Notes under the pieces: generated by a model
The model's input: only the letters and a program-made list of their open reading frames with translations
What the model was told of the DNA's origin: nothing
Database searches by the model: none
Shown: one piece after another, positions 53,051-62,161 of the stretch
How the letters are laid out: each line of letters starts with the position of its first letter
Position numbering within the stretch: the stretch's first letter is position 1
Translations under genes and position numbers: made by a program
Assembly (NCBI RefSeq): GCF_015354315.1
Contig: NZ_JADKYY010000008.1
Location: 35,434 to 99,433, forward strand
Source: Planobacterium oryzisoli
Lineage (GTDB): Bacteria; Bacteroidota; Bacteroidia; Flavobacteriales; Weeksellaceae
Reading direction: 5' to 3'
Length of the DNA stretch: 64,000 bases

Positions 53051-54508
53051 ATGGCACTACAACGTTTCTCTACACAAATTTTCACTATACTACTTGCAGC
53101 CAGCTCCCTGGCTTGCTGCTCGCGCAGCAGTGTTTCGGAACCTTCCGAGCCCAAACCACCCGTAACACCACCTGTGGTGGAGAACCAGATGGATGCCTGG
53201 GTGACCAAAGGGGACGAATCACAAAAGCTTGTAAAATTGCAGAACATTATTGCTTTTAGCTCCCAGACCAATACCCACCCTTTCATAGATGTGGATCTCA
53301 ACCAGAAATTCCAATCCATTGACGGGTTTGGCTATACACTGACTGGCGGAAGCGTGGAGGTACTGAACCGACTAACTGCCTCAAAGCGCTCAGAGCTACT
53401 GAAGGAGCTTTTCTCTACTGCAGGCAATGGGATAGGGGTGAGTTACCTTCGGTTAAGTATCGGTGCTTCGGACCTGAATCCCGAACCTTTTTCCTATAAT
53501 GACCTGCCTTCAGGTGAGACGGACCTCAGCCTAAGCAAATTTTCACTAGAAAAGGATATGGCCCTTATCACCATGCTCAAGGAAATACTTGCCATCAATC
53601 CTGCCATAAAAATAATGGCTACCCCGTGGTCGCCACCAACGTGGATGAAAACCAATGGAAGTACTATTGGAGGAGAGTTACAGCCTCAATATTATTCCGT
53701 GTATGCACAGTACTTCGTCAAGTATATCCAGGAGATGAAAAAGCACGGAATCAACATTACGGCCATTACCCCACAGAACGAACCGCTGCATCCCGGAAAC
53801 AATCCAAGCCTTTCTATGTCGGCTGCGCAGCAAGCAGAATTCATTAAAAACCATTTGGGACCTGCGTTTCGCAGCAGTGGAGTAACTACCAAGATTGTAA
53901 TTTACGACCATAATGCGGACCGACCGGACTATCCGATTGCCATACTATCCGATCCGCAGGCTGCACAATACGTGGACGGAACTGCCTTCCATCTTTACGG
54001 AGGGGACATTAATGCGCTTCAAGGTATCCACGATACATTTCCTACGAAAAACCTTTATTTTACCGAACAGTACACTGCATCGAATGGAAACTTTGGAGGC
54101 GATCTGAAGTGGCATATTAAAAATGTCATCATTGGTTCTATGCGAAACTGGAGTAAAAATGCACTGGAATGGAACCTTGCTAACGATTCTCAGTTCAAAC
54201 CGCATACTCCAGGAGGATGTACTACTTGCAAAGGTGCTATAACTGTAAGCAGCAGTGAGAACTTCTCACGCAATGTGGCCTACTATATCATAGCGCATGC
54301 CTCGAAGTTTGTACCGCAGAATTCCGTGCGCGTGGCCTCCAGCCAAAACGGGGGAATTGCTTCGGTAGCGTTTCTCCAGCCCTCTGGGAAAATTACCCTC
54401 ATTGCCCTGAACGAGAACGCAACGACGCAGTCCTTTAATATTCGGATCAACGGTAAATGGGCTACCCTCACCCTGGATGCAGGAGCGGTAGGTACCTACA
54501 TTTTTTAA
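53051..54508 (+). CDS. GH30 lipoprotein, probable endo-beta-1,6-glucanase (GH30_3-like)
   Basis: A 485-residue lipoprotein (SLAC lipobox at about residue 22) with a Pro-rich linker (EPSEPKPPVTPPVVE). It then has the GH30 TIM barrel and a C-terminal beta-sandwich. Motifs are FQSIDGFGYTLTGGS, IKIMATPWSPPTWMKTNGS, the acid/base Glu in ITAITPQNEPLHPGNN, IVIYDHNADRPDYPI and the nucleophile Glu in LYFTEQYTASNG. The IYDHNxDRPDYP and FHLYGGD stretches recall beta-1,6-glucanases of subfamily 3. It is expected to cut the 1,6 side branches of beta-1,3/1,6-glucan. Confidence 0.85.
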   Translation: MALQRFSTQIFTILLAASSLACCSRSSVSEPSEPKPPVTPPVVENQMDAWVTKGDESQKLVKLQNIIAFSSQTNTHPFIDVDLNQKFQSIDGFGYTLTGGSVEVLNRLTASKRSELLKELFSTAGNGIGVSYLRLSIGASDLNPEPFSYNDLPSGETDLSLSKFSLEKDMALITMLKEILAINPAIKIMATPWSPPTWMKTNGSTIGGELQPQYYSVYAQYFVKYIQEMKKHGINITAITPQNEPLHPGNNPSLSMSAAQQAEFIKNHLGPAFRSSGVTTKIVIYDHNADRPDYPIAILSDPQAAQYVDGTAFHLYGGDINALQGIHDTFPTKNLYFTEQYTASNGNFGGDLKWHIKNVIIGSMRNWSKNALEWNLANDSQFKPHTPGGCTTCKGAITVSSSENFSRNVAYYIIAHASKFVPQNSVRVASSQNGGIASVAFLQPSGKITLIALNENATTQSFNIRINGKWATLTLDAGAVGTYIF

Positions 54509-54517
54509 TCAGAACCT

Positions 54518-56740
54518 ATGAAAAAATATCTTTCAGTCCTAGGACTGGCATTTGCCATGGCCGGGGCTCAGCAAACTACGGAGCAGCGCATCGAGCAGCT
54601 ACTGGTGCAAATGACCCCCGAAGAGAAGGCAGGACAGCTTAGTCAGTTGAACTCAGACTGGGAAGATCTTACCGGACCGATCGTGCAGAAAGGAAAAGAA
54701 GATAAGGTTGCACTTATACGTGAGGGGAGGCTAGGGTCGGTACTTAATGTACGTTCCGCAGCCCAAACGCGCATGCTTCAGGAACATGCCATGCAGTCGC
54801 GCCTTAAAATCCCGCTTCTATTTGCTCAGGACGTAATTCACGGTTTCCGTACCACGTTCCCTGTGAACCTGGGACAAGCTGCCTCTTGGGATCTTGCCCT
54901 TATAGAGCGTTCCGAACGCATTGCAGCTACGGAAGCTGCGGCCTATGGAATCCATTGGACATTTGCACCTATGATAGATATTTCACGTGATGCCCGATGG
55001 GGCCGGGTAATGGAAGGTTCAGGAGAAGATACGTTCTTGGGTACCGAGATTGCCAAAGCACGGATACGTGGATTTCATGGAAAGGGTATCGGTCATACCG
55101 ATGCCTTGCTTACCACCGCAAAGCACTATGCTGCCTACGGTGCTGCCGTGGGAGGAAGGGATTACAACAGTGTGGATATGAGCCTTCGCGAGCTGCACCA
55201 GGTTTATTTGCCGCCGTTCAAAGCCGCCGCTGCTATGGGTGTGTCCACCTTTATGAATGCGTTCAATGACCTTAGCGGGATTCCTGCCAGTGCGCATCCG
55301 TACCTGCTACGGGAAGTACTTAAGAAAGATTGGGGCTTCAAAGGATTTGTGGTCTCCGACTGGGGAAGTATCGGAGAAATGATAAATCATGGGTATGCTG
55401 CAAACGGAAAAGATGCAGCGCAAAAAGCACTCAATGCCGGAACCGACATGGATATGGAAAGCAGAGTGTATGCACAGTATCTTCCAGAGCTACTCAAGGA
55501 AGGTAAAATTTCCCAAAAGGATTTGGACGATGCCGTTCGCAGGGTTCTAAGGATGAAATTCGCGCTTGGACTTTTTGAAGACCCGTACCGTTTCAGCGAC
55601 CTTTCCCGAGAAAAAAAATACACGAATCATAAAGAGCATTTGGAGTTTTCAAGAGAATTTGGCTCTAAAAGCATGGTGCTTCTTAAAAATAAAGGCAATC
55701 TATTACCGCTTTCAAAGGAACTGAAAAACGTAGCGCTTATTGGCCCCTTTGCAAAGGAGACGGTAGCTAATCATGGATTCTGGTCGGTACCTTTTAAGGA
55801 CGATAAGGACAGGATCGTTTCTCAGTATGAGGGTCTAAAGAACGCTTTGCCAAAGTCAACGAAGCTTCTTTACGCTAAAGGAGCCGAAGTGGAGGGCACA
55901 GATACTTCCCTTTTTGCAGAGGCAGTCAAAGCGGCAGAGGCTGCCGACGTGGTGGTGCTTTCCCTGGGAGAAGGTCACGCAATGTCCGGCGAAGCCAAGA
56001 GCCGAAGTATGCTGGAATTCACTGGAGTGCAGCAACAACTTCTCGAAGCAGTGCACCAAACAGGTAAACCTATTGTTTTACTAATCAATGCAGGACGTCC
56101 ACTGGTTTTTAACTGGGCTTCGGAGCATGTGGATGCTATAGTATATTCTTGGTGGTTAGGTACTGAGGCTGGGAACTCCATTGCCGATGTTTTACTGGGG
56201 AAAGTAAATCCTTCCGGTAAACTACCAATGAGTTTTCCACGGTCGGTAGGACAGGTTCCGGTATACTACAACCATTACAATACAGGACGTCCTGCAAGTT
56301 CACCTACTAACCGCAACTACGTCTCCGCTTACATTGATTTAGATAACGGTCCCGCATATCCCTTTGGATACGGACTCAGTTATACTACATTTTCTTATAC
56401 ACCAATTACGCTAAGTGCCACAACCCTGAAAGGCAATACATCACTACGGGTATCGGTTAAAGTTACCAATACGGGAAAAACTGCCGGAGAGGAAGTAGTT
56501 CAGCTTTATATAAGAGATTTGGTTGGAAGGGTCGTACGTCCCGTACGCGAACTCAAAGGATTTGAAAAAGTACATTTGAATCCTTCCCAGACCAAAGAAA
56601 TAGTGTTTACTATTACTCCAGAGATGCTTTCATTTTACGATGATCAACTCGTTTGGGATTGGGACGCTGGAGAATTTGAAATAATGGTAGGGGGAGACTC
56701 TACGACTCAGAATAAAGCCAAGATCACTTGGGAAAAATAG
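54518..56740 (+). CDS. bglX: GH3 beta-glucosidase, BglX-like
   Basis: A periplasmic exo-beta-glucosidase of 740 residues with a signal peptide ending MAGAQQ. The N-terminal TIM barrel has PLLFAQDVIHGFRTTFPVNL, ARWGRVMEGSGEDTFLG and the nucleophile Asp in GFKGFVVSDWGSIGEM. The alpha/beta sandwich domain has LSLGEGHAMSGEAKSRSMLE, carrying the acid/base region. The C-terminal fibronectin III-like domain (about 645-735) ends with WDWDAGEFEIMVGGDS. It would release glucose from oligosaccharides made by the GH16 and GH30 enzymes. It lies 9 nt after GH30. Confidence 0.93.
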   Translation: MKKYLSVLGLAFAMAGAQQTTEQRIEQLLVQMTPEEKAGQLSQLNSDWEDLTGPIVQKGKEDKVALIREGRLGSVLNVRSAAQTRMLQEHAMQSRLKIPLLFAQDVIHGFRTTFPVNLGQAASWDLALIERSERIAATEAAAYGIHWTFAPMIDISRDARWGRVMEGSGEDTFLGTEIAKARIRGFHGKGIGHTDALLTTAKHYAAYGAAVGGRDYNSVDMSLRELHQVYLPPFKAAAAMGVSTFMNAFNDLSGIPASAHPYLLREVLKKDWGFKGFVVSDWGSIGEMINHGYAANGKDAAQKALNAGTDMDMESRVYAQYLPELLKEGKISQKDLDDAVRRVLRMKFALGLFEDPYRFSDLSREKKYTNHKEHLEFSREFGSKSMVLLKNKGNLLPLSKELKNVALIGPFAKETVANHGFWSVPFKDDKDRIVSQYEGLKNALPKSTKLLYAKGAEVEGTDTSLFAEAVKAAEAADVVVLSLGEGHAMSGEAKSRSMLEFTGVQQQLLEAVHQTGKPIVLLINAGRPLVFNWASEHVDAIVYSWWLGTEAGNSIADVLLGKVNPSGKLPMSFPRSVGQVPVYYNHYNTGRPASSPTNRNYVSAYIDLDNGPAYPFGYGLSYTTFSYTPITLSATTLKGNTSLRVSVKVTNTGKTAGEEVVQLYIRDLVGRVVRPVRELKGFEKVHLNPSQTKEIVFTITPEMLSFYDDQLVWDWDAGEFEIMVGGDSTTQNKAKITWEK

Positions 56741-56748
56741 ATATTTTC

Positions 56749-57542
56749 ATGAAAATAAACCTACAATTATGTGCCTTTGTCCTAGGCTCCCTAAGTATAC
56801 TTAGCTGCCAAAGCCAAGTTCCTCAGAAGCTGGATGGAAAAAATCTTGTATGGCACGATGAATTCGATAAAGGCAGCACTCCGGACCTTACTAAATGGAA
56901 ATACGATACCGGAGGCCATGGTTTTGGAAACAATGAGTTGCAATACTATACTACATCGCCGAAAAACGCCCGAATTGAAGAAGGAAATTTGATTCTTCAG
57001 GCGCATAAAGAGAACTACCAATCCAACCATTATACTTCTGCAAAGCTCCAGACCAAGGGTCTACACTCTTGGAAGTATGCAACGGTGGAAGTACGTGCAA
57101 AACTTCCTAAAGGGAGAGGCACCTGGCCAGCGATCTGGATGATGAGTGAAAACATGAAAGATTGGCCAAGAGACGGGGAGATAGATATCATGGAGCATGT
57201 AGGATACAACCACGGTTTTGTCCATGCCTCCATTCATACCGAAAAATATAATCATATCATAAATACCCAAATAACCGATACCATTGAAGTTCCTACTGTG
57301 AGTGAGCAGTTTCATGTCTATAAAATGGATTGGAACAAGCAGGGAATCACTATGTATGTCGACGGGGTAAAATACTACCATGTGGAGAAAAGCAGGGCGG
57401 GTACGACGCCTGGCCTTTCGATCAGCCTTTCTATCTGATTTTGAATCAGGCTGTAGGAGGAAATTGGGGAGGTAAGGAAGGAGTCGATTCCACCATATAC
57501 CCGCAGAGTTTTCTCATAGACTATGTAAGAGTCTATCAATAA
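56749..57542 (+). pseudogene. GH16 beta-glucanase interrupted by a frameshift
   Basis: The ATG at 56749, 8 nt after the GH3 stop, opens a lipoprotein (LSILSC). A GH16 domain follows: LVWHDEFDKGSTPDLTKWKY, GRGTWPAIWMMSE and the catalytic GEIDIMEHVG. After VDGVKYYHVEKSR the frame runs into a stop at 57438. The rest of the domain (GGYDAWPFDQPFYLILNQAV, SFLIDYVRVYQ) continues in the -1 frame to 57542. Restoring one A in the AAAA run near 57385-57389 would give VEKKQGGYDAW and an intact protein of about 264 residues. A real mutation or a homopolymer sequencing error are both possible. Confidence 0.85.
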
Positions 57543-57575
57543 TAAAAGTCAAAGAAACTATCTAAATATACGCAT

Positions 57576-59015
57576 ATGAAAAAAGTTCTAATGTCAGCCG
57601 CTGTTCTTTCTTTTGCCCTGCAAATCCAGGCGCAGCACTACTGGAAACATAAGACTTCCCAGGAGGGGAAACGCATTATGACCCATGCCAAAGCAGGAGA
57701 GAAGTTTAAAGATAAAGGCGCAGTAAAATTTGTGGATTTTGAGCAGCCCAAAGAGACCGATGTAGCCATCTTTGTGGATCCGGATTTCAAATACCAGAAA
57801 TTAATCGGTATAGGGGGAGCCATAACGGATGCTTCTGCAGAGACGCTCTATAAGATGCCCAAAGACAAGCAAAAGGAGATTCTAGATGCCTACTACGGAA
57901 AAGACGGAATAGGATACACAGTGGTGCGCACCAGCATGAATTCCAGTGATTTCTCCAGTGAGATGTATACTTACGTGAAGGATAATGACACGGAGTTAAA
58001 GACCTTCGATATTGCCCACGACGAGAAATACAAGCTCCCAATGATCAAGGAGGCACAGAAGAGGATAGGAGAGGATTTTAAGTTCTACTTCTCACCATGG
58101 TCTCCACCGGCCTGGATGAAATCCAACAACAGCATGCTTCGCGGAGGCAGGTTGCTTGATAAGTACTACCAAACCTGGGCAAATTACTATGTGAAGTTCA
58201 TTCAGGAGTACGAAAAGAGGGGAGTGCCTGTATGGGGTCTTACCATTCAGAATGAGCCAATGGCTACCCAAACTTGGGAGAGCTGCATCTGGACTGCCGA
58301 TGAAGAGCGCGAGTTCTTGACCCAAAACCTTGGACCTACACTGTGGGAAAACGGATACAAAGATAAGCAGGTGATTATCTGGGACCATAACCGGGATCTC
58401 ATGTACCAACGGGCTACCACTACATTAAACAACGATCTGGCAATGAAATACGCCAGTGGAATAGGGTACCACTGGTACGAAACCTGGACGAACGACTCGC
58501 AGCTTTTTGACAATCTACAGGAAACACATCGGGCATTCCCAGACAAGTTTTTAATCTTCACTGAGGGTTGCAAAGAAAAATTCAGTTTTGACAACATCTA
58601 CGACGTCTCCCTCGGAGAGCTTTACGGCCGGAATATGATCAATGATTTCAACAGTGGAACCTCTGCATGGACGGACTGGAATGTGCTTCTTGACCATACG
58701 GGTGGTCCAAACCATAAGGACAATTATTGTTTTGCTCCGATTATTGCAGATACTAGAACCGGTGAGGTGCACTACACCTACGAGTACTACTATATAGGAC
58801 ACCTTTCCAAATACGTGAAGCAGGACGCGCAGCGTATTGGAACATCTTCCAACAGGGATTATCTTCTTGCAACCACATTTATGAATCCGGACGGAAAACT
58901 GGTGATGGTGGTTATGAATGAGGGTGATAAGGACACAGAATACAATCTTTGGATTGAAGGTAAGAGCGCCAAATTAAGTGCTCCAGCCCATTCGATCCAG
59001 ACAGTGATACTTTAA
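57576..59015 (+). CDS. GH30 glycosidase (glucosylceramidase-like, GH30_1-like)
   Basis: A 479-residue secreted enzyme with a signal peptide ending QIQAQ rather than a lipobox, so it is periplasmic or secreted. Motifs are IGIGGAITDASAETLYKMPK, YTVVRTSMNSSDFSSEMYTY, FYFSPWSPPAWMKSNNSML, the acid/base Glu in LTIQNEPMATQTWESC and the nucleophile Glu in FLIFTEGCKEKFSFDN. The N-terminal pattern is closer to GH30 subfamily 1 than the first GH30 here. Substrate is probably a beta-1,6- or beta-1,3-linked glucoside. It is the last gene of the locus. Confidence 0.88.
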   Translation: MKKVLMSAAVLSFALQIQAQHYWKHKTSQEGKRIMTHAKAGEKFKDKGAVKFVDFEQPKETDVAIFVDPDFKYQKLIGIGGAITDASAETLYKMPKDKQKEILDAYYGKDGIGYTVVRTSMNSSDFSSEMYTYVKDNDTELKTFDIAHDEKYKLPMIKEAQKRIGEDFKFYFSPWSPPAWMKSNNSMLRGGRLLDKYYQTWANYYVKFIQEYEKRGVPVWGLTIQNEPMATQTWESCIWTADEEREFLTQNLGPTLWENGYKDKQVIIWDHNRDLMYQRATTTLNNDLAMKYASGIGYHWYETWTNDSQLFDNLQETHRAFPDKFLIFTEGCKEKFSFDNIYDVSLGELYGRNMINDFNSGTSAWTDWNVLLDHTGGPNHKDNYCFAPIIADTRTGEVHYTYEYYYIGHLSKYVKQDAQRIGTSSNRDYLLATTFMNPDGKLVMVVMNEGDKDTEYNLWIEGKSAKLSAPAHSIQTVIL

Positions 59016-59036
59016 TTTTTTCTTCCATATCAATTG

Positions 59037-59068
59037 AAAAGGAGCAGTCTGAATTAGACTGCTCCTTT
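59037..59068. terminator. Terminator ending the glucan locus
   Basis: AAAGGAGCAGTCT pairs perfectly with AGACTGCTCCTTT around a 5-nt loop (13 bp). It lies between the GH30 gene and the convergent lipoprotein gene and can act in both directions. Confidence 0.85.
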
Positions 59069-59091
59069 GTATATTTACATATAGAAATACG

Positions 59092-59610
59092 TTAAAGTCC
59101 TATCTTTTTAAAGTGTTTCTCTGCTTGTTCGCAGTCCATTGGGCTAAGTACGTGCCCCCCTTCGAATTTCACTTCTTTAGCGGAGGAAAAACGCTCTCCG
59201 GACTTATCGTACGGACCGATACCTTCTACTAATTTTCCATCCTTCTTAAGGAACCATAGTTCTCTAAGGGACCTAGTTCCTTCGGCCTCAAAATCGTATT
59301 CCACCTTGATGGTATCACCACTTACCGATCCAATCAGCGTTCCAAACGAGGAATCTTTCTCGAAGTTGTTATAGAAGAGCTTACCAGTAACCGTTCCTAA
59401 ATTGTCATCAATTTGGGCAATAAGGGAATCTTTACCTGTTACCTGCAGATAGCACGTGGTACTGGTAACTAAGGTGGAGTCCGTAACGGATACCTCGTCC
59501 ACAAATACTCCAGAGGAGTCGATAGTATTCTGAGTCTGTGTTTCTGCTTTCTTCTCCGAACAAGAAGTCCAAGTCATGGCCACCACAATTAACGCAACAA
59601 TCTTCGTCAT
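59092..59610 (-). CDS. Small lipoprotein of unknown function
   Basis: A 172-residue lipoprotein with lipobox region MTWTSC followed by SEKKAETQTQ. The mature part has beta-strand-rich segments (VTGKLFYNNFEKDSSFGTLI, GSVSGDTIKVEYDFEAEG) that look like a repeated beta-sandwich. I do not recognise the family by name. It stands alone, convergent with the glucan locus. It is unlikely to belong to that locus. Confidence 0.75.
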   Translation of the reverse strand: MTKIVALIVVAMTWTSCSEKKAETQTQNTIDSSGVFVDEVSVTDSTLVTSTTCYLQVTGKDSLIAQIDDNLGTVTGKLFYNNFEKDSSFGTLIGSVSGDTIKVEYDFEAEGTRSLRELWFLKKDGKLVEGIGPYDKSGERFSSAKEVKFEGGHVLSPMDCEQAEKHFKKIGL

Positions 59611-59721
59611 AACATTTTATTTTGATAGTACACTGTAAAAGTAACAAAACGCTGGTGAGGGTGCAAGTGATGCTAATTGTTTGCAACATTGAGTCACATC
59701 ATTAGATGAGAAATAATGAAA

Positions 59722-60270
59722 TTACTTTGTATTTTGCTCAAGTTCCTTAATTTTTTCCTTCATCACGCGTATTTCCTCCAGCTGCGTCTGTATGATTTCT
59801 TTTCCCAATTTCTTAACATCGGGGTCGGACAGTTCTGCTTCTTCAACCATCAGAATTGCGCCTGCATGATGTGGAATCATAGACTTTAGAAATTGCGTAT
59901 CACCAACTACTGCCTGCGTGCGTATAGCCAACCAAAAGCCTATAAGAAGGGCAGCGCCCGTGGCTAATAGAAAAGTATTTAATTTTTTGTTGGGATACAT
60001 GGATTTCATTAGAAGCAATTCAAAAATAAGCATGGGCGCAGTCATTAGTCCTGCCATGTAGAATTGGTTGACATTCGGAATTACGTTCTCTAGGCGATCT
60101 ACCATCGCATACATAAGTATGTACATGGATAGGAAGGAAAGAATCATCATCCAAAGTAAGTTACGGTAGGAATTTTTATGCTTGGCACTTTGGTGAGTCA
60201 TCCCGCGCTCGTTATGAGAAGATGGCTGTGATGTATCGATCTGTTGTGTGTCGTGTGTTGAATTGTCCAT
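59722..60270 (-). CDS. DUF305 domain-containing membrane protein
   Basis: A 182-residue protein. The polar N-terminus (about 1-30) is followed by three hydrophobic segments (LLWMMILSFLSMYILMYAMV, AGLMTAPMLIFELLLM, TFLLATGAALLIGFWLA). The C-terminal DUF305 domain contains the characteristic FLKSMIPHHAGAILMVEEAE. DUF305 proteins bearing the HH motif are often found with copper or metal-resistance genes; the metal-binding role is inferred. It sits next to the arsenic operon. Confidence 0.85.
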   Translation of the reverse strand: MDNSTHDTQQIDTSQPSSHNERGMTHQSAKHKNSYRNLLWMMILSFLSMYILMYAMVDRLENVIPNVNQFYMAGLMTAPMLIFELLLMKSMYPNKKLNTFLLATGAALLIGFWLAIRTQAVVGDTQFLKSMIPHHAGAILMVEEAELSDPDVKKLGKEIIQTQLEEIRVMKEKIKELEQNTK

Positions 60271-60622
60271 AAATAAGAGATTTTATTTTGTACCTCTAAA
60301 TTAGAAACCAACAAGTGTAAGCTACTTACAGAATATGAAGTATTATCAATAAAGTTTCTAGTTTTAACCACCTACAGTCCATTATAATTTAAAATGCCCT
60401 ATAATTTATATTATGTTAAATCGGATATATTTTAAGAATTATTTCTTTTAAAACCACTGCATACTCTCGTACCCTATGCTTTTGTATCGAGATTAGTTTA
60501 CACTTCGGTGTATCCATGGTATTTGGTGCTAGATAATATACCTAGCACCGTTATACTATTTATCTTTAGCTAATGGAAAATCTACTATCCTTAGTGAGAT
60601 AGATCAATCGCCTGCCTTGTCT
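60271..60622. other. AT-rich non-coding stretch between DUF305 and ACR3
   Basis: These 352 nt hold no supported gene. I see a direct repeat of TATAATTTA (60383-60391 and 60400-60408) and a perfect 8-bp inverted repeat at 60525-60549. Neither is a clear terminator. The base composition is markedly more AT-rich than the 1-45 kb region. Confidence 0.6.
60525..60549. repeat. Perfect 8-bp inverted repeat
   Basis: GGTGCTAG and CTAGCACC flank a 9-nt AT-rich loop. It lies about 75 nt beyond the ACR3 stop. There is no T-run after it, so it may instead be a protein-binding site or mRNA-stabilising hairpin. Confidence 0.5.
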
Positions 60623-61660
60623 CTACCTTGATGTGTAGAACCGATCTTTTAACCATAAACTCACTCGTACCAAAAGAATTAGTACCGGAACCTCGACCAG
60701 CGGTCCTATCACTCCGACAAATGCCTGCGGTGAATTAATACCAAATACTGCAATGGAAACCGCAATTGCAAGTTCAAAATTATTTCCTGTAGCTGTAAAA
60801 GCTATGGATGCATTTTTATCGTACGCAATTCCTGCACTTTTATTGATAAAGAAACTTACAAAGAACATTAATACGAAGTATACCACCAAAGGGACTGCAA
60901 CTCTTAGGACATCGAAAGGAAGTTCTACTATCTTCTCCCCCTTTAAACTAAACATTAGCACGATCGTAAAAAGTAGCGCATACAAAGTCACAGGAGATAT
61001 ACGGGGTACAAATTTGCGATTGTACCACTCGATTCCTTTTTGCTTTACAACAAGATAGCGCGTAAGAAATCCTGCCAGAAATGGAATCCCTAAGTAAATT
61101 AAGACACTCTGCGTCACTTCAGTTATTGACACTTCTACAGAAAAGCTTCCAAGTCCTAATTTTTCTGGCAATACATTGATAAAAAGCCAGACAAAGAAAC
61201 TGTAGGAAAAGATTTGAAATATACTGTTTAATGCTACTAAGAGTGCCGCATACTCACGGTTTCCTCTTGCTAGGTCATTCCATACAATTACCATTGCAAT
61301 GCAGCGTGCCAATCCAATCAGAATTAATCCAACCATATATTCAGGATACTCCCGAAGAAAAACGACAGCCAGGATAAACATGAGGATAGGGCCAACTATC
61401 CAGTTAAGCAAAAGAGATATACCCATCACTTTTTTATCTTTCAAAGCCAAAGGAAGTAGTGAATAGTCTACTTTAGCCAGTGGAGGATACATCATAAGTA
61501 TCAGCCCTGCAGCGAGTAAGATGTTGGTTGAACCCCAAGATAATGAAGTGCTTAACTGCGCAAAAGAAGGAAAGAAATAACCAATACCGACTCCAAGGAG
61601 CATTGCGAGAAAGATCCACAAAGTCAAATAACGGTCTAGAAATTTTAGTTTCGGTTGCAT
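60623..61660 (-). CDS. acr3: ACR3-family arsenite efflux permease
   Basis: Exports arsenite across the inner membrane. A 345-residue, ten-helix permease of the BART superfamily. The catalytic Cys lies in [20 protein letters not shown], the most conserved ACR3 motif. A second motif is [20 protein letters not shown] followed by [10 protein letters not shown]. It is the last gene of the arsR operon, 9 nt after the acetyltransferase gene. Confidence 0.93.
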   Translation of the reverse strand: MQPKLKFLDRYLTLWIFLAMLLGVGIGYFFPSFAQLSTSLSWGSTNILLAAGLILMMYPPLAKVDYSLLPLALKDKKVMGISLLLNWIVGPILMFILAVVFLREYPEYMVGLILIGLARCIAMVIVWNDLARGNREYAALLVALNSIFQIFSYSFFVWLFINVLPEKLGLGSFSVEVSITEVTQSVLIYLGIPFLAGFLTRYLVVKQKGIEWYNRKFVPRISPVTLYALLFTIVLMFSLKGEKIVELPFDVLRVAVPLVVYFVLMFFVSFFINKSAGIAYDKNASIAFTATGNNFELAIAVSIAVFGINSPQAFVGVIGPLVEVPVLILLVRVSLWLKDRFYTSR

Positions 61661-61669
61661 GTTGAAAGA

Positions 61670-62161
61670 TTAATTAATTCCATTTATTTTGCTTCGGCGT
61701 TCCAAAAGTACTGTGTCACGCCATACCCCATTTAGTTTACCAATACGTTCTCTAAATCCCACTTCTCTGAACCCAAGTGCTTTATGTAGTTTTACTGTAG
61801 CTTCATTTTCTGGAAAGACACCACTTTGCAAAGTCCAAAGTCCGTGTTTCTCACTCTGCTCAATTAGGGCAGTAAATAACATCCTCCCCACTCCCTTTCC
61901 GCGGTGCGATTCGCTGATGTAAATACTAACTTCAGCTACTCCGCCGTAGACGCACCGATCACTTACCTTAGAGAGTGCAGCCCAGCCAATCAGTTGGTTG
62001 TTGGCTTTTACCCCTATCCTACAATGATTTAATTTAGAAAGATCCCATTCGGGCCAGCTCGGTGCGGAAAGCTCAAAGGTAGCCTGACCCGTAGCGATTC
62101 CTTCTGCATAGATGGAAGCTATCTGTGGGTAATACTCTTCTTTTATTTCAATTAGTTCCAT
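61670..62161 (-). CDS. GNAT N-acetyltransferase, phosphinothricin/ArsN1-like
   Basis: A 163-residue acetyltransferase of the Pat/Bar-like branch (IASIYAEGIATGQATFE at the start, EVSIYISESHRGKGVGRMLF as the acetyl-CoA loop, LHKALGFREVGFRERIGKLN at the end). The Q/RxxGxG/A motif is present (HRGKGVGRM). Within arsenic operons such enzymes (ArsN) acetylate organoarsenical antibiotics such as arsinothricin; that role is inferred from context. It overlaps arsC by 1 nt (TAATG). Confidence 0.82.
   Translation of the reverse strand: MELIEIKEEYYPQIASIYAEGIATGQATFELSAPSWPEWDLSKLNHCRIGVKANNQLIGWAALSKVSDRCVYGGVAEVSIYISESHRGKGVGRMLFTALIEQSEKHGLWTLQSGVFPENEATVKLHKALGFREVGFRERIGKLNGVWRDTVLLERRSKINGIN

Noticed and set aside
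57380..57395. Programmed -1 frameshifting to rescue the second GH16
   Set aside because: The A run is GAGAAAAGC, which lacks an X-XXY-YYZ slippery heptamer in the zero frame, and no strong downstream hairpin is evident.
57330..57542. A separate 70-residue gene after the GH16 stop
   Set aside because: Its residues are the C-terminal part of the GH16 domain in the -1 frame; it is the remainder of the frameshifted gene.
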